Shown here one piece after another: positions 18,509-26,544 of a DNA stretch of 57,527 nucleotides. Position 1 is the stretch's first letter. Each line of letters begins with the position of its first letter. Both the position numbers and the translations under genes were made by a program. This stretch comes from Cryomorphaceae bacterium. GTDB lineage: Bacteria > Bacteroidota > Bacteroidia > Flavobacteriales_D > Cryomorphaceae. The notes under the pieces are model-generated. The model had not been told where the DNA came from. It ran no database searches and saw only the letters and a program-made list of their open reading frames with translations. Location: NCBI GenBank assembly GCA_003565555.1, contig PXBH01000079.1, positions 1-57,527 of the forward strand, given 5' to 3'.

Positions 18509-19039
18509 ATGAGATTTGTTTTCTTCCTCTTATTCTCTTTGACCGCAACTTTGGTCCGAGCCCAGCAAGTACCTGCCTTTGAGGGTAAAGATACGGGGGC
18601 TATGATCAAGGCGAGCCACCTGTACCACTTCTCGAAAAATGTAGACTGGCCCGCCGAGCACAAAAGCGGCAATTTTATCATTTCCGTGATGGGAGGAGGG
18701 AACCTGCATACCGAACTTGTTAAAAGGTATAATGACAAGCAGATAGGCAGCCAGCAAATTGAAATCCGAAAGCTGTCTAAAACCGTAAACATCAGTAATT
18801 GCCACGTACTTTTCGTAGGCAAAGAACACACAGACATCCTTCCCGAAATCAGCGAAGCCATGAAAGACAGGCCGATCTTGATTATCGCGGAGCACCAAGG
18901 TGCACTCGATATGGGTGCAGCACTGAACTTCGTAGTCGTTGACAGCCGTTACAAATTTGAGCTGGACCAGGATAATGCCACCCGCAGAAACCTCTTTGTC
19001 GCATCAACCATTAAAAGCTTGGCCCTTAGGGTGCAATAA
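18509..19039 (+). CDS. YfiR-family (DUF4154) periplasmic protein
   Basis: The 176-aa protein has a cleavable signal peptide (RFVFFLLFSLTATLVRAQ) and then the YfiR/DUF4154 fold, with KASHLYHFSKNVDWP and ILIIAEHQGALDMGAALNFV. In Pseudomonas, YfiR is a periplasmic repressor of the diguanylate cyclase YfiN. Here no cyclase is nearby. Instead it is followed by a TPR protein (5-base gap) and a membrane PP2C phosphatase (9-base gap), which suggests a periplasmic sensor input to that phosphatase. The ATG at 18509 is preferred over an upstream one because it gives a clean signal peptide. Confidence 0.85.
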   Translation: MRFVFFLLFSLTATLVRAQQVPAFEGKDTGAMIKASHLYHFSKNVDWPAEHKSGNFIISVMGGGNLHTELVKRYNDKQIGSQQIEIRKLSKTVNISNCHVLFVGKEHTDILPEISEAMKDRPILIIAEHQGALDMGAALNFVVVDSRYKFELDQDNATRRNLFVASTIKSLALRVQ

Positions 19040-19044
19040 TCAGC

Positions 19045-19944
19045 ATGCAGAGAATAATACATACCTTCATTTTGATGGCGCTCTCAATAGCGGGAGCACA
19101 GGGCCAGTCCGTAGATGAGCTGGTGCGCAGGGCTGTGTTAAAATACAGTGAAAAGGACTATCACGCTGCTGCCTCAGATATCGATGAGGCTGTCCAGATG
19201 AAAAAAGGTGAAAATGATGAGCGCGCGTGGCACATTCGCGGCTTCGTCTACAAGGATATTTACAAGGAAGAAGGCAAAAATCGTGACAGTGAGGCGCGCG
19301 AGGTAGCCGTGTTTTCTCTCATGCGCTCCGCCACCCTCGACGAAGACGGTATGCTCAAAGACAATAACTACGGAGCACTTGAAGTGATGGCGGCACTGTA
19401 TTACAACGATGCCTCAGATATCATTGAGGAGCGGAAACCCGAAGAATTTCCTAAAGCAGAAAAATTCTTCGGCAAGTACAAAGATATCGTGTCGTTCATG
19501 TACCCCGATTCTTCTCTTCGAGAGAAGGATATCCTTATGAAACTCGCCCTGGCTACGGCGCACAGAAAAATTTACGAGTCTGACCGAGAAGAGAATGCGG
19601 AACATTACAACATCTCTAACCAATATTACACAGAAGTACTGGAGATCGATCCGGACAATTGGCCGGCCCTGTATTCTGTGGCCGTAGCACACTACAACAA
19701 AGGCGCATACAACCTCGAGCGGCTTCCCGAAATGGAAATTCATGATGTGATCAAAACTGAGGGGGAAAGTATCCGAAGCATTCAATCTGCCTTACCCTTC
19801 ATGTCGCGGGCCTATGAAGTGAACCCCGAGCGCATTGAGGCCGTAAAAGGATTGAAATATATCCATTTTAACCTCCACGATATGGAGAAGCATGAGTATT
19901 TCGACAAGAAACTCGAAGAAATGGAAAAGGAACAAGATAAATAA
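19045..19944 (+). CDS. Exported tetratricopeptide-like protein
   Basis: This 299-aa protein has a signal peptide (IIHTFILMALSIAGAQGQ) and helical repeats resembling TPR units, for example AVLKYSEKDYHAAASDIDEA near residue 30 and a YYTEVLEIDPDNWPALYSVAVAHYNKGAY-type region near residue 195. It probably acts as a periplasmic adaptor between the YfiR-like protein and the membrane phosphatase that flank it. This role is inferred from context only. Confidence 0.75.
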   Translation: MQRIIHTFILMALSIAGAQGQSVDELVRRAVLKYSEKDYHAAASDIDEAVQMKKGENDERAWHIRGFVYKDIYKEEGKNRDSEAREVAVFSLMRSATLDEDGMLKDNNYGALEVMAALYYNDASDIIEERKPEEFPKAEKFFGKYKDIVSFMYPDSSLREKDILMKLALATAHRKIYESDREENAEHYNISNQYYTEVLEIDPDNWPALYSVAVAHYNKGAYNLERLPEMEIHDVIKTEGESIRSIQSALPFMSRAYEVNPERIEAVKGLKYIHFNLHDMEKHEYFDKKLEEMEKEQDK

Positions 19945-19953
19945 CTGCCTTTC

Positions 19954-21756
19954 ATGAAGCCGAGGTTTTCCATCAGCCGCAAGATTGGCTTCGGTTTTGC
20001 CGTTGTTCTCACCACTACACTCATACTTTTTCTGCTCACCTATGACACCCTGAAAACAGGCCGGTCAACGAACGATCAGATTAATGAGGTGTACAACCCC
20101 TCCATTTCAGTTCTGGAGCAGTTCAAAGGCACCATTTTGCGCTCCCGTACATCGATCACTTCCTGGGCATTCGTCCAGTCGCGTGAGGATACCAAGGAAA
20201 AACTTGCCTTGGTAAACATGATCAGTGAAGAAATTCCGGAACTCAAAGCGGCCATTGATTCGCTGAGTATGAATTGGACGGAGGGGCAGCGCCGCAAGAA
20301 GGAAAAGGTTTACAAAGATCTCGATGAATTGTTGGCACTCTATTTAGAAGTGCAAAGCAATTTGAACGACATGAAAAGTTATGATGACGCATTGGTGCGT
20401 TTCAGAATGAATGAACTCGCAGAGGAAGACGGAACCATTTACAATAAATCCAATGAGCTTATTGCCAATCTGAATGACCTGATTGCCGACCACCGCAGCA
20501 TGAGCACCGAAGACAGTGTGACCATGATTCAGGCTTTTGACAGGCTCGAAAACTACCTCCGCAACCTCAGCATTGCCCTGCTGATTTTCGGCATTATCAT
20601 CGCTTTCCTCACCATCCGGAGTATCGTAAAGCCCGTGGTGCGCTTAAAGGGTATCCTCGAAGAGCTCGGCAAAGGTATTTTTCCCGAGAAAACGGTGGTT
20701 GAGACAGGTGATGAAATCGGAGAAATGAGTGAAGCCTTGGAGCAGCTGGTATTGGGGCTGAAGCGTACCACGAATTTCTCAAGAGAAGTGGGTCAGGGAA
20801 ATTTTGACATTGATTATCGGCCGCTCTCGGATAAAGACGTATTGGGGAAGGCCCTGCTCTCGATGCGCGATGATCTCCGGGAAAAAGAGCGCGGACTGGA
20901 GCGAAAGGTACGCGAACGGACTGCTCAGTTGGAAAAAGCCAAAAACAGGACCGAAGAACTTCTCGAAGGAGTGCGTGCCAGTATCCGGTATGCGAAAAAG
21001 CTCCAAGATTCCATCCTCCCTTCCGCACGGTACATCACTACCCACCTCCCGGAACATTTCATATTCTTCAAGCCCAAAGACATTGTATCGGGCGATTTTT
21101 ACTTTATCAAAGAGCGCTTCGGTAAGGTGGTATTTGCCGCAGTGGACTGTACCGGACACGGTGTTCCGGGAGCATTCATGAGCCTCGTCGGGCATAACGC
21201 GCTCAACAGGGCTGTAAATGAAAGCCAAGATCTCAACCCGGCGTCAATGCTCAAAAAACTCAGCCGCCTTTCGGCAAAAGCGCTTAACCGAACCACCGAT
21301 TCGTCCAAAAACAGAGACGGAATGGACATTGCCCTATGTGTATATGACCGTAATGAAGGGACCCTTGAGTATGCCGGCGCTTCCAATCCTTTGTATATAT
21401 GGCGACAAGGTGAGCTCATGGTGAGAAAGCCCGATAAAATAGCGATCGGAGATCCGGAGCGCGATGCAGATAGGTATACCCGCCACAAGATTCAACTTCA
21501 TGACGGTGACATGATTTACATCTTCTCGGATGGATACGTGGACCAATTCGGCGGGCCTCAGGGCAGAAAATTCATGTTCGGTCCCTTTAGAGCCATGCTC
21601 ACTGAAATCGCCTCTTCACCCGTGAAGGATCAACACAAGCACCTGTCCCTTACGCTGGACAGATGGATGAAAGAAGCAGACCCGGACAAACCTGCAGAAC
21701 AAATCGATGATATCCTGATTATCGGTGTGAGGCACCGAAAACCTGCTGCCGATTAA
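19954..21756 (+). CDS. Membrane PP2C-type (SpoIIE/RsbU) serine phosphatase with HAMP domain
   Basis: The 600-aa protein has one membrane helix near residues 9-31, a roughly 170-residue helical extracytoplasmic region resembling a four-helix-bundle sensor, and a second helix near 208-228. A HAMP linker and a coiled coil (about 300-340) follow. The C-terminal PP2C/SpoIIE catalytic domain shows metal-binding acidic motifs SGDFYF, DCTGHGVPGAFMS, GMDIALCVYD and FSDGYVDQFGG. Such enzymes dephosphorylate STAS anti-anti-sigma proteins in partner-switching pathways. Last gene of the YfiR-TPR-PP2C set. Confidence 0.93.
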   Translation: MKPRFSISRKIGFGFAVVLTTTLILFLLTYDTLKTGRSTNDQINEVYNPSISVLEQFKGTILRSRTSITSWAFVQSREDTKEKLALVNMISEEIPELKAAIDSLSMNWTEGQRRKKEKVYKDLDELLALYLEVQSNLNDMKSYDDALVRFRMNELAEEDGTIYNKSNELIANLNDLIADHRSMSTEDSVTMIQAFDRLENYLRNLSIALLIFGIIIAFLTIRSIVKPVVRLKGILEELGKGIFPEKTVVETGDEIGEMSEALEQLVLGLKRTTNFSREVGQGNFDIDYRPLSDKDVLGKALLSMRDDLREKERGLERKVRERTAQLEKAKNRTEELLEGVRASIRYAKKLQDSILPSARYITTHLPEHFIFFKPKDIVSGDFYFIKERFGKVVFAAVDCTGHGVPGAFMSLVGHNALNRAVNESQDLNPASMLKKLSRLSAKALNRTTDSSKNRDGMDIALCVYDRNEGTLEYAGASNPLYIWRQGELMVRKPDKIAIGDPERDADRYTRHKIQLHDGDMIYIFSDGYVDQFGGPQGRKFMFGPFRAMLTEIASSPVKDQHKHLSLTLDRWMKEADPDKPAEQIDDILIIGVRHRKPAAD

Positions 21757-21770
21757 CGTGACAGCCCTTA

Positions 21771-22610
21771 TTATCGGGCAGCCATGTAAGCAGAGAAAAT
21801 ATTGAAATCCGATATTCTCTTCGGATTCAATACAAGCACCGGTATGTGGGCGCGGTTGGTAATGACGTTTTGAACGAAATTACCCCCGATCAGGTTTGCA
21901 AGACCGATACCGGGGAGATTCATAATTGAAATTAAGTCAGCATCTATCTCCTCGGCGTACTCAATGATAGCCTCATCAAAATTTCGGCTGTCCTGCTCAC
22001 TGATTTTTACCGTATGCGTTATTCCTTTTTCTGAAAAAAAGTTGGAGGCATATTTCATATTCCGGTCCAACTTATTAAATAAAAACTCATCGGTTTCATG
22101 CGGCGATAGCAGGTGCACCCTTGAATCAAAGTATTTAGCGGCATCAGCCACAAGGGAAAGTTTTTGTTTTGTCTCCTTATTCAGGTCGAGGGGTACCAAT
22201 ATATCGTCGTAGCCGTTTTCTGCAATTTCTTTTTCCTGAACCACAATGAAAGGAACCGCTGATTCCGTGCCGATCCTCAAGGCATCACTTCCGAAGACCC
22301 ACTGAAAACCGCGAAGCCCTTTCGTACCCAGCATCACGAGGCCCGCATCGAGTTCTGCGGCCAGATCAGCAATGTCCTCTCTGATTTCTCCCACGCGGAC
22401 GACGGTATCCACCTTAAATCCGTAACTTTTCGATATATCTTCCTTTATCTCATTGAGTTTCTTACGGGCATCGGCGACATCTGCACGCTTTTCAACAATA
22501 TGTACAATGTAAATGCCCGTTTCTGCGGCTTTCGCCACTTTCACGGCATGGTTCACCGCTACGTCGGCCACTTTTGTAAAATCGGTAGGAACAAGGATAG
22601 GCTTAATCAT
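21771..22610 (-). CDS. Universal stress protein with two Usp domains
   Basis: The 279-aa cytosolic protein is a tandem UspA fold. The first domain begins MIKPILVPTDFTKVADVAVNHAV with GTKGLRGFQWVFGSDALRIGTESAVPFIVV near 95-125. The second begins near residue 140 (DDILVPLDLNKETKQ) and ends with ANLIGGNFVQNVITNRAHIPVLVLNP. The G-x2-G-x9-G-S/T nucleotide-binding pattern is only partly conserved. Physiological role is not defined. It converges with the PP2C gene and has its own promoter. Confidence 0.93.
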   Translation of the reverse strand: MIKPILVPTDFTKVADVAVNHAVKVAKAAETGIYIVHIVEKRADVADARKKLNEIKEDISKSYGFKVDTVVRVGEIREDIADLAAELDAGLVMLGTKGLRGFQWVFGSDALRIGTESAVPFIVVQEKEIAENGYDDILVPLDLNKETKQKLSLVADAAKYFDSRVHLLSPHETDEFLFNKLDRNMKYASNFFSEKGITHTVKISEQDSRNFDEAIIEYAEEIDADLISIMNLPGIGLANLIGGNFVQNVITNRAHIPVLVLNPKRISDFNIFSAYMAAR

Positions 22611-22627
22611 AGTCTTAGGTTTGACTT

Positions 22628-22635
22628 CAAATATA
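22628..22635 (-). promoter_or_regulatory. -7 promoter element for the universal stress protein
   Basis: The minus strand reads TATATTTG, an exact TAnnTTTG match, 17 bases before the ATG. Confidence 0.55.
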
Positions 22636-22681
22636 ACGTAAAAACTTTTCGTCGATGACAGACGGGAGTGTCACAAAATCA

Positions 22682-22712
22682 TAAAAAACAAAGGCGGATC
22701 CTGAGATCCGCC
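22682..22712 (-). terminator. Intrinsic terminator after the FAS1 gene
   Basis: GGCGGATC at 22693-22700 and GATCCGCC at 22705-22712 form a perfect 8-bp stem with a four-base loop. On the minus strand it is followed by TTTGTTTTTTAT. It lies 37 bases after the stop of the FAS1 gene. Confidence 0.9.
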
Positions 22713-22749
22713 CCTGTCATTATTGCAAAAAATTACCGTGCGGATCGGC

Positions 22750-25700
22750 TTACCGCGCAATCTGTACTTTGTGTGAAAAGCGTTCTCCGCCTACGTTCAC
22801 ATCCAGAATGTACATGCCTGCAGGGAGTTTGCTCACGTCAAAGTCTGTTTGGTTCAGACCGTAAACGCTTCCGAGATCTGCAGATTGAACGATTCTTCCC
22901 GTAATGTCGGCAATGCGGATGAACACGCGCTCATTGGTCTTTACGTCTATAGAGACATTCAGTACTGAAGCCGCCGGGTTCGGAAAAGCCTTGAACGCAT
23001 TCACTGAGGTCACATCTTCCACACCTACTATGCTCGCAGTGAGAACCAAGTCCAAAAAGTGGATCACACCGTTGATGCCGACCACATTGGTCAGGATGAT
23101 TTCCGCATCGTCTGCAAAAATACCTTCTGCAGTGATCGAAATACCCAAATCCTCTCCGTTCAGCATCCCGATCTGCTGACCGTCAGAGAGGTCTGTCGAG
23201 AGCAAGATCTCATCAGTGACGTGGTTGAGCAGCACCGCGGTAAGCTGACCGTCGGGATCGTCCAGGAGGGATTGGAGTACGCCGTCGGGTAGGGCGTTGA
23301 AAGCCTCATCCGTGGGAGCAAAGAGGGTAAATGTGCCCGGTCCCGATAGGGTCTCATCTAATCCTGATGCTTCCAGCGCGGCCGTCAGCGTCTCGTGGGT
23401 AGGACTGCCCGCCACAAGGTCAAAGATGGTGGTGGTTTCGGGAATAAGTACAGCGCTGATTACGTGCACCACACCGTTCGAGGCTTCGATATCTGTCAGG
23501 GTTACCAACGCGTCGTTGATAAACACACCGTCTTCGTTGATGCTTATGGTGATGTCTTGACCCAGGAGGGTTTCGGCTTCTTGTCCGTCAACAAGCGTTT
23601 CCGCAAAAACACCCGCTCCGAGTACGTGGTAAAGCAATACATCGGTGAGCACCGCAAACTCCGGATCGGCCAGGAGCGCATTGACAAGGTTTGGCGGAAG
23701 TGCGGCGAAAGCATTATCATCAGGTGCGAAGAGGGTAAAATCGCCCTCTCCTTCGAGGGTGGCATCCAGGCCCGCAGCTTCAAGCGCGGCCTGAAGTGTA
23801 TTGTGCACCTCGCTTTCGGCCACAATCTCGAAAATGGTGGGGAGTTCAGCGGCGGGTTGGAGTACAGCGTCAATCACATGAACTACGCCGTTCACCGTAA
23901 TGATATCTGCGATGGTGACCTGTGCTCCGTTGATAAAAACGCCCTCGCCCGTGATGGCAACGGTAAGAGATTCACCGTTGAGCGTAAGGATTTCCTGCCC
24001 GTCTTCCAGATTTTCCGAAAGGGCGATCCCGCTCACAGTGTGGTAAAGCAATATCTCTGTGAGTGCGCCTTCAGGATCGGCGAGCAGGTCGTCCAGCACA
24101 CCTTCGGGAAGGTTGTCAAAAGCCTCATCCGTAGGGGCGAAGAGTGTAAAAGCGCCCGCACTGCTTAATGTTTCATCCAGTCCTGACGCTTCCAGTGCTG
24201 CTTGCAGTGTTTCGTGCACTTCGCTGGCAGCTACTGCGTCAAATACTGTGGTGGCCTCAGGAATGAGCACAGCATCAATCACGTGCACTACGCCGTTTGA
24301 AGCTTGTATATCTGCAGCGGTCACGAGAGCGTTGTTGATGAAGACATTTTCTTCGTCGATCTGAATGGTGATGTCTTGTTCGGCAAGCGTTGCGATAACC
24401 TGTCCGTCGCTGAGGTCTCCGGCGAAGGCAGATTCACCTACCACGTGGTAGAGCAAAATCTGCGTGAGCACGCCCTCTGGATCCGTAAGCAGCGCTTCTG
24501 TGAGGCCTTCCGGCAAAAGGGCAAATGCATCGTCGGTAGGTGCAAAAAGAGTGAAATCCCCTTCTCCGTCAAGGGTGGTATCCAGTCCCGCAGCTTCGAG
24601 CGCGGCCTGCAACGTATTGTGCACCTCGCTTTCAGCTACGATCTCGTTAATGGTGGGAAACTCCTCGATTTCCACGCCGATAATGGCATCGATCACGTGT
24701 ACCACGCCGTTGATGCCCACGAGGTTCGCTACCGTGATTTGGATGCCGTCCACAAATAAGTCTTCCCCGTCCGTTGTGAATTCAACCGTTGTTCCGCTGA
24801 GGGTTTCCCCTGTCTGCCCTTCTTCCAAGTCATCGGACAATACGATATTTCCGAGCACATGAGAAAGCAAAATATCGGCCAGATCGCCGGTGGGATCTGC
24901 CAAGAGGTCATCGAGTACGCCTTCCGGCAAATTGTTGAATGCATCGTCAGTCGGGGCAAAAAGGGTAAAAGTACCTGCTCCGGCAAGGGTTTCATCGAGT
25001 TCTGCAGCTTGCAGCGCGGTCCACAGTGTTTCATGCACCTCACTGCCCTCTACGATATCGGCAACGGTCGTTGTTTCCGGAATGAGAATGCCGTCGAGAA
25101 TGTGCATCACACCGTTTGACCCCTCAAAATCGGTCAAAGTGATTGCCGCAGATCCGTTGAGCACAGCCGAAGGGCCCGTAAGGTCTACTTCAACATTTTG
25201 ACCGAGCAGGGAGGAGATCACTTGCCCGTCGAAAAGGTCTGCCGCTAAGAAGACTTCACCCGCTACATGGTAAAGCAATATATCGCTTAGTACGCCTTCA
25301 GGATCTGTGAGGAGTGCGTTCAAGAGGTTTTCGGGAAGTTCATTGAAAGCTGCATCTGTCGGCGCGAAAAGGGTATAATCTCCCGGCTCCGAGAGTACCT
25401 CATCCAGACCGGCGGCCTCAAGCGCTGTGATCAGCAAATTGTGTACGCCCGTATTTTGAAGGCGATCCATGATGGTGGGCGGATCTTCGGGGATAAGCAC
25501 GGCGTCGATCACGTGTACTATGCCGTTTACCGCAACGATGTCGGCTATGGTGACCATAGCGTCATCAATCATCACATTTTCTCCGTCAATGGTGACAGTC
25601 AAGCTTCTTCCTTCAAGCGTTTCGATGGTAAGTCCGTCGCTGAGGTTTGCGGCCAATACTGCCGAGCCTGTGACGTGGTACTCAAGAATGGTGGTGAGTG

Positions 25701-26352
25701 CGCCCTCGGGGTCTGCAAGCAGGGCATCCAATACACCTTCTTCAAGGTTGTCAAAAGCCTCGTCAGTCGGAGCAAATAAAGTAAAACCGCCGGGTCCGCT
25801 CAGCGCTTCATCAAGTCCCGAAGCCTCAAGCGCGGTTTGCAAGGTATTGTGCACGTCGCTTTCCGCTACCACGTCAAAGATGGTTGTAGTCTCGGGGATA
25901 ATTACGGCATTTACAAGGTGTACCACGCCGTTTGTCAGGGCATTGTCTGCATTCAGCACGGTTGCATTACCTACTGTTACGGTTTCGGTAACCGTCACCT
26001 GTACCTGCTGTCCGAACAATGTGGTTACAAACTCACCGTCGTTGAGGTCGGCAGCAAGCACCGTACCTTCCACCACGTGGTGGAGCAGAATATCGGTAAG
26101 TACCCCTTCAGGATCTGAAAGAAAAGCATTCAGCATATTGGGAGGCAGGGCATTAAAGGAAGCATTGTTCGGGGCAAACACGGTAAACGGACCCTCGCCG
26201 TTCAGTGTTTCATCGAGGCCCGAAGCCTGAAGGGCGGTGTTCAACGTGCTCAGTTGTGGCGTTGCCGCGATGCCCGTGGCAATCGTTTGTGCCCGTAGGG
26301 CTACCGAACCTGCGATCAGGAAAGTGAATAGAAATAACAGTTTTTTCATCAT
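22750..26352 (-). CDS. Eight-domain fasciclin (FAS1) protein with T9SS sorting domain
   Basis: The 1200-aa protein has a signal peptide (MKKLLFLFTFLIAGSVALRAQ), then eight consecutive FAS1 domains of about 135 residues. Each shows the H1 motif FTLFAPTDEAF (variants in domains 1 and 7), LLYHV in the middle and the H2 motif NGVVHVIDAVLIP. The last ~80 residues are a type A T9SS sorting domain (FPNPAASVLNVS, then LPAGMYILDVNVGGERFSHKVQI). It should be exported by the Sec and type IX systems and surface-attached or released. FAS1 domains mediate adhesion in other organisms; an adhesin or matrix role is inference. The near-identical repeats suggest recent internal duplication. Its leader contains two small hairpins. 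Confidence 0.95.
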   Translation of the reverse strand: MMKKLLFLFTFLIAGSVALRAQTIATGIAATPQLSTLNTALQASGLDETLNGEGPFTVFAPNNASFNALPPNMLNAFLSDPEGVLTDILLHHVVEGTVLAADLNDGEFVTTLFGQQVQVTVTETVTVGNATVLNADNALTNGVVHLVNAVIIPETTTIFDVVAESDVHNTLQTALEASGLDEALSGPGGFTLFAPTDEAFDNLEEGVLDALLADPEGALTTILEYHVTGSAVLAANLSDGLTIETLEGRSLTVTIDGENVMIDDAMVTIADIVAVNGIVHVIDAVLIPEDPPTIMDRLQNTGVHNLLITALEAAGLDEVLSEPGDYTLFAPTDAAFNELPENLLNALLTDPEGVLSDILLYHVAGEVFLAADLFDGQVISSLLGQNVEVDLTGPSAVLNGSAAITLTDFEGSNGVMHILDGILIPETTTVADIVEGSEVHETLWTALQAAELDETLAGAGTFTLFAPTDDAFNNLPEGVLDDLLADPTGDLADILLSHVLGNIVLSDDLEEGQTGETLSGTTVEFTTDGEDLFVDGIQITVANLVGINGVVHVIDAIIGVEIEEFPTINEIVAESEVHNTLQAALEAAGLDTTLDGEGDFTLFAPTDDAFALLPEGLTEALLTDPEGVLTQILLYHVVGESAFAGDLSDGQVIATLAEQDITIQIDEENVFINNALVTAADIQASNGVVHVIDAVLIPEATTVFDAVAASEVHETLQAALEASGLDETLSSAGAFTLFAPTDEAFDNLPEGVLDDLLADPEGALTEILLYHTVSGIALSENLEDGQEILTLNGESLTVAITGEGVFINGAQVTIADIITVNGVVHVIDAVLQPAAELPTIFEIVAESEVHNTLQAALEAAGLDATLEGEGDFTLFAPDDNAFAALPPNLVNALLADPEFAVLTDVLLYHVLGAGVFAETLVDGQEAETLLGQDITISINEDGVFINDALVTLTDIEASNGVVHVISAVLIPETTTIFDLVAGSPTHETLTAALEASGLDETLSGPGTFTLFAPTDEAFNALPDGVLQSLLDDPDGQLTAVLLNHVTDEILLSTDLSDGQQIGMLNGEDLGISITAEGIFADDAEIILTNVVGINGVIHFLDLVLTASIVGVEDVTSVNAFKAFPNPAASVLNVSIDVKTNERVFIRIADITGRIVQSADLGSVYGLNQTDFDVSKLPAGMYILDVNVGGERFSHKVQIAR

Positions 26353-26385
26353 GGTTTTCTTTTAGGGGTTTAGAAGTGGCATTTT

Positions 26386-26400
26386 CTCCGCAATGCGGAG
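26386..26400 (-). other. Hairpin in the 5' leader of the FAS1 gene
   Basis: CTCCGC and GCGGAG form a 6-bp stem around a three-base loop, 34 bases before the start codon. A second hairpin (AACAGC/GCTGTT, 26423-26439) precedes it. Regulatory meaning is unknown. Confidence 0.4.
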
Positions 26401-26451
26401 TATTCTTTGGTTGTATCGCTTTAACAGCATGAGGCTGTTTCTGTTCAGGGG

Positions 26452-26459
26452 CAAATATC
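26452..26459 (-). promoter_or_regulatory. Possible -7 element for the FAS1 gene
   Basis: The minus strand reads GATATTTG, one mismatch from TAnnTTTG, about 100 bases before the start codon and directly after the photolyase terminator. Confidence 0.3.
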
Positions 26460-26491
26460 AAAAAAAGATTAAACAGAGGATTCCTCTGTTT
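26460..26491 (-). terminator. Intrinsic terminator after the photolyase operon
   Basis: AAACAGAGGA at 26471-26480 and TCCTCTGTTT at 26482-26491 form a near-continuous palindrome. On the minus strand it is followed by AATCTTTTTTT. It lies about 54 bases after the photolyase stop and marks the end of the light-related operon. Confidence 0.8.
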
Positions 26492-26544
26492 CGTTAATAA
26501 TCAACACATGTGCGCGGATTTAGCTTTTTTTGAGAAATGAGCAA

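Noticed and set aside
22750-26352. Repeats resembling a CRISPR array
   Set aside because: The repeats are about 400-bp coding FAS1 domains in one open frame, not short direct repeats with spacers.
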